6,931 bases of DNA from Planctomycetaceae bacterium (GTDB lineage Bacteria; Planctomycetota; Planctomycetia; Pirellulales; Thermoguttaceae), in contig JAITDV010000082.1 in NCBI GenBank assembly GCA_031282385.1, forward strand, positions 1-6,931. The letters run 5' to 3'. The notes below the pieces were generated by a model. That model saw only the letters and a program-made list of their open reading frames with translations. It searched no databases and was not told where the DNA came from. A program made the translations under genes and the position numbers. This document shows, in pieces, positions 6,580 to 6,931 of this stretch; position 1 is the stretch's first letter, and every line of letters starts with the position of its first letter.

Positions 6580-6724
6580 GCCTGAATCGGCTCTTACGGG
6601 TTCGTTTTTACTTTCGGTCGTCACCCGAACTTTAGGAATGCAAGTCCTTATTTGTAAACGAATCTATTGAGGAATGCGGAGAGATATTCCTCAAAAGAGA
6701 ACAACCGATTCAGGCTTTTTTTTT
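6580..6724 (+). ncRNA. Candidate structured RNA: three-way junction closed by 11-bp stem and T9 tract
   Basis: GCCTGAATCGG (6580-6590) pairs perfectly with CCGATTCAGGC (6705-6715), followed by nine T. The stem continues as CTCTT (6591-6595) with AAGAG (6695-6699), leaving AACAA bulged. Inside are two arms. P2 is GGGTTCGTTT (6598-6607) with AAACGAATCT (6656-6665, two G-T pairs), which itself holds two small hairpins (TTCGG/CCGAA at 6613-6629 and AGGA/TCCT at 6634-6648). P3 is a perfect 9-bp hairpin, TTGAGGAAT/ATTCCTCAA (6667-6694), with loop GCGGAGAGAT. Only two bases and one base separate the helices at the junction. It starts 14 bases after the mraZ stop. It could be a separate small RNA, an mraZ 3' end with terminator, or a leader/attenuator of a gene beyond the window. 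No known family is recognised. Confidence 0.65.
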
Positions 6725-6727
6725 ATC

Positions 6728-6742
6728 TTGCCCTTTAGGCAA
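6728..6742 (+). other. Small hairpin between terminator and repeat copy 2
   Basis: TTGCC (6728-6732) and GGCAA (6738-6742) form a 5-bp stem with a 5-base loop. It lies directly between the T-run at 6716-6724 and the repeat. No function is evident. Confidence 0.3.
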
Positions 6743-6855
6743 TAGACCTTTTCGCTAATCTGTAGGAGACCACCCCTGCCCCCTCCGAAGGAGGGGAATA
6801 ATTCGCCTCCCTCGGATGCGTCTTCTTATTCCCCTCCTTCGGAGGGGCTAGGGGT
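6743..6855. repeat. Palindromic intergenic repeat, copy 2
   Basis: Second copy of the element at 5740-5849, in the same orientation and 113 bases long. It starts with the same TAGACCTTT(T)CGCTAA block. Hairpins: H1 CCCCTCC-GAA-GGAGGGG (6780-6796, perfect), H2 CGCCTCC-CTC-GGATGCG (6804-6820, one mismatch) and H3 CCCCTCC-TTC-GGAGGGG (6831-6847, perfect). The arms 6780-6801 and 6826-6847 are an exact 22-base inverted repeat, extending to 28 of 30 over 6772-6801 and 6826-6855. With copy 1 it brackets mraZ and its downstream RNA. Confidence 0.85.
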
Positions 6856-6860
6856 AATGC

Positions 6861-6869
6861 TGCTATAAT
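6861..6869 (+). promoter_or_regulatory. Extended -10 promoter element after repeat copy 2
   Basis: TGCTATAAT is a perfect extended -10 (TGnTATAAT). No -35 is visible 17 bases upstream, where the repeat's GC-rich arm ends, but extended -10 promoters can do without one. It would fire toward a gene beyond the right edge. The remaining 62 bases to the edge are AT-rich with no gene. Confidence 0.4.
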
Positions 6870-6931
6870 TTTCGTATTTATTGTTTTTACCATAATTTAA
6901 GTTGCTATTTTATTTTCATTTTTTAATTCAT

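Noticed and set aside
6580..6715. Possible 5S rRNA (closing stem starting GCCTG, CCGAAC, ATGCGGAGAG look vaguely similar)
   Set aside because: The conserved CCGAACTCAGAAG core is absent, the length is 136, and the internal helices do not match the 5S loop B/C/E layout.
6580..6715. 6S RNA, tmRNA or small SRP RNA
   Set aside because: 6S is one long rod with a central bubble, not a three-way junction; no tRNA-like domain or SRP GGAA/AGCA tetraloop region is present.
5740..6855. CRISPR array from the repeated GC-rich palindromes
   Set aside because: Only two large copies 1 kb apart, without regular spacers or cas genes.

Overview
The window looks like a low-GC Planctomycetota chromosome segment, possibly from the Pirellulales/Thermoguttaceae side. 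This is an inference from two proteins. The MraZ carries the planctomycete-style signatures AKERPGCLSLW and STRHKELQLAG. The HtrA-like protease has the planctomycete layout of a trypsin domain, one clear PDZ domain and a divergent second PDZ ending near 'LFRGNDWY'. Shine-Dalgarno sequences are mostly weak or absent, which also fits.

Positions 1-3318 (+) form a defence/toxin-antitoxin block. It starts with the C-terminal end of a Phd/YefM-type antitoxin, cut by the window edge. A Txe/YoeB-type RNase toxin overlaps the antitoxin stop, and its reading frame is broken at a run of seven A. A large type III restriction (Res) subunit follows, with an SF2 helicase and a C-terminal PD-(D/E)XK nuclease. 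The matching Mod methyltransferase is not in the window and would be expected upstream, which would place the toxin-antitoxin pair inside the restriction-modification operon.

Positions 3423-5246 (-) hold a periplasmic HtrA/Deg-type serine protease convergent with res. Between them lies a short AT-rich gap with only a weak terminator-like hairpin.

Positions 5247-6079 are a long non-coding stretch. It holds two palindromic GGGTAA-type boxes, a good sigma70-like promoter, the first copy of a roughly 110-bp palindromic repeat, a long-range stem and three 10-bp-phased TGGGT-like boxes just ahead of mraZ.

Positions 6080-6565 (+) encode MraZ. It is followed by a compact 136-nt candidate structured RNA: a three-way junction closed by an 11-bp stem and followed by nine T. 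A second copy of the palindromic repeat and an extended -10 promoter come next. mraZ therefore stands alone between two repeat copies, with no visible rsmH/fts neighbour inside the window.

The most interesting items are the uncatalogued three-way-junction RNA after mraZ, the YoeB frame break that sits exactly on an A_AAA_AAA heptamer, the toxin-antitoxin pair ahead of res, and the paired palindromic repeats around mraZ.
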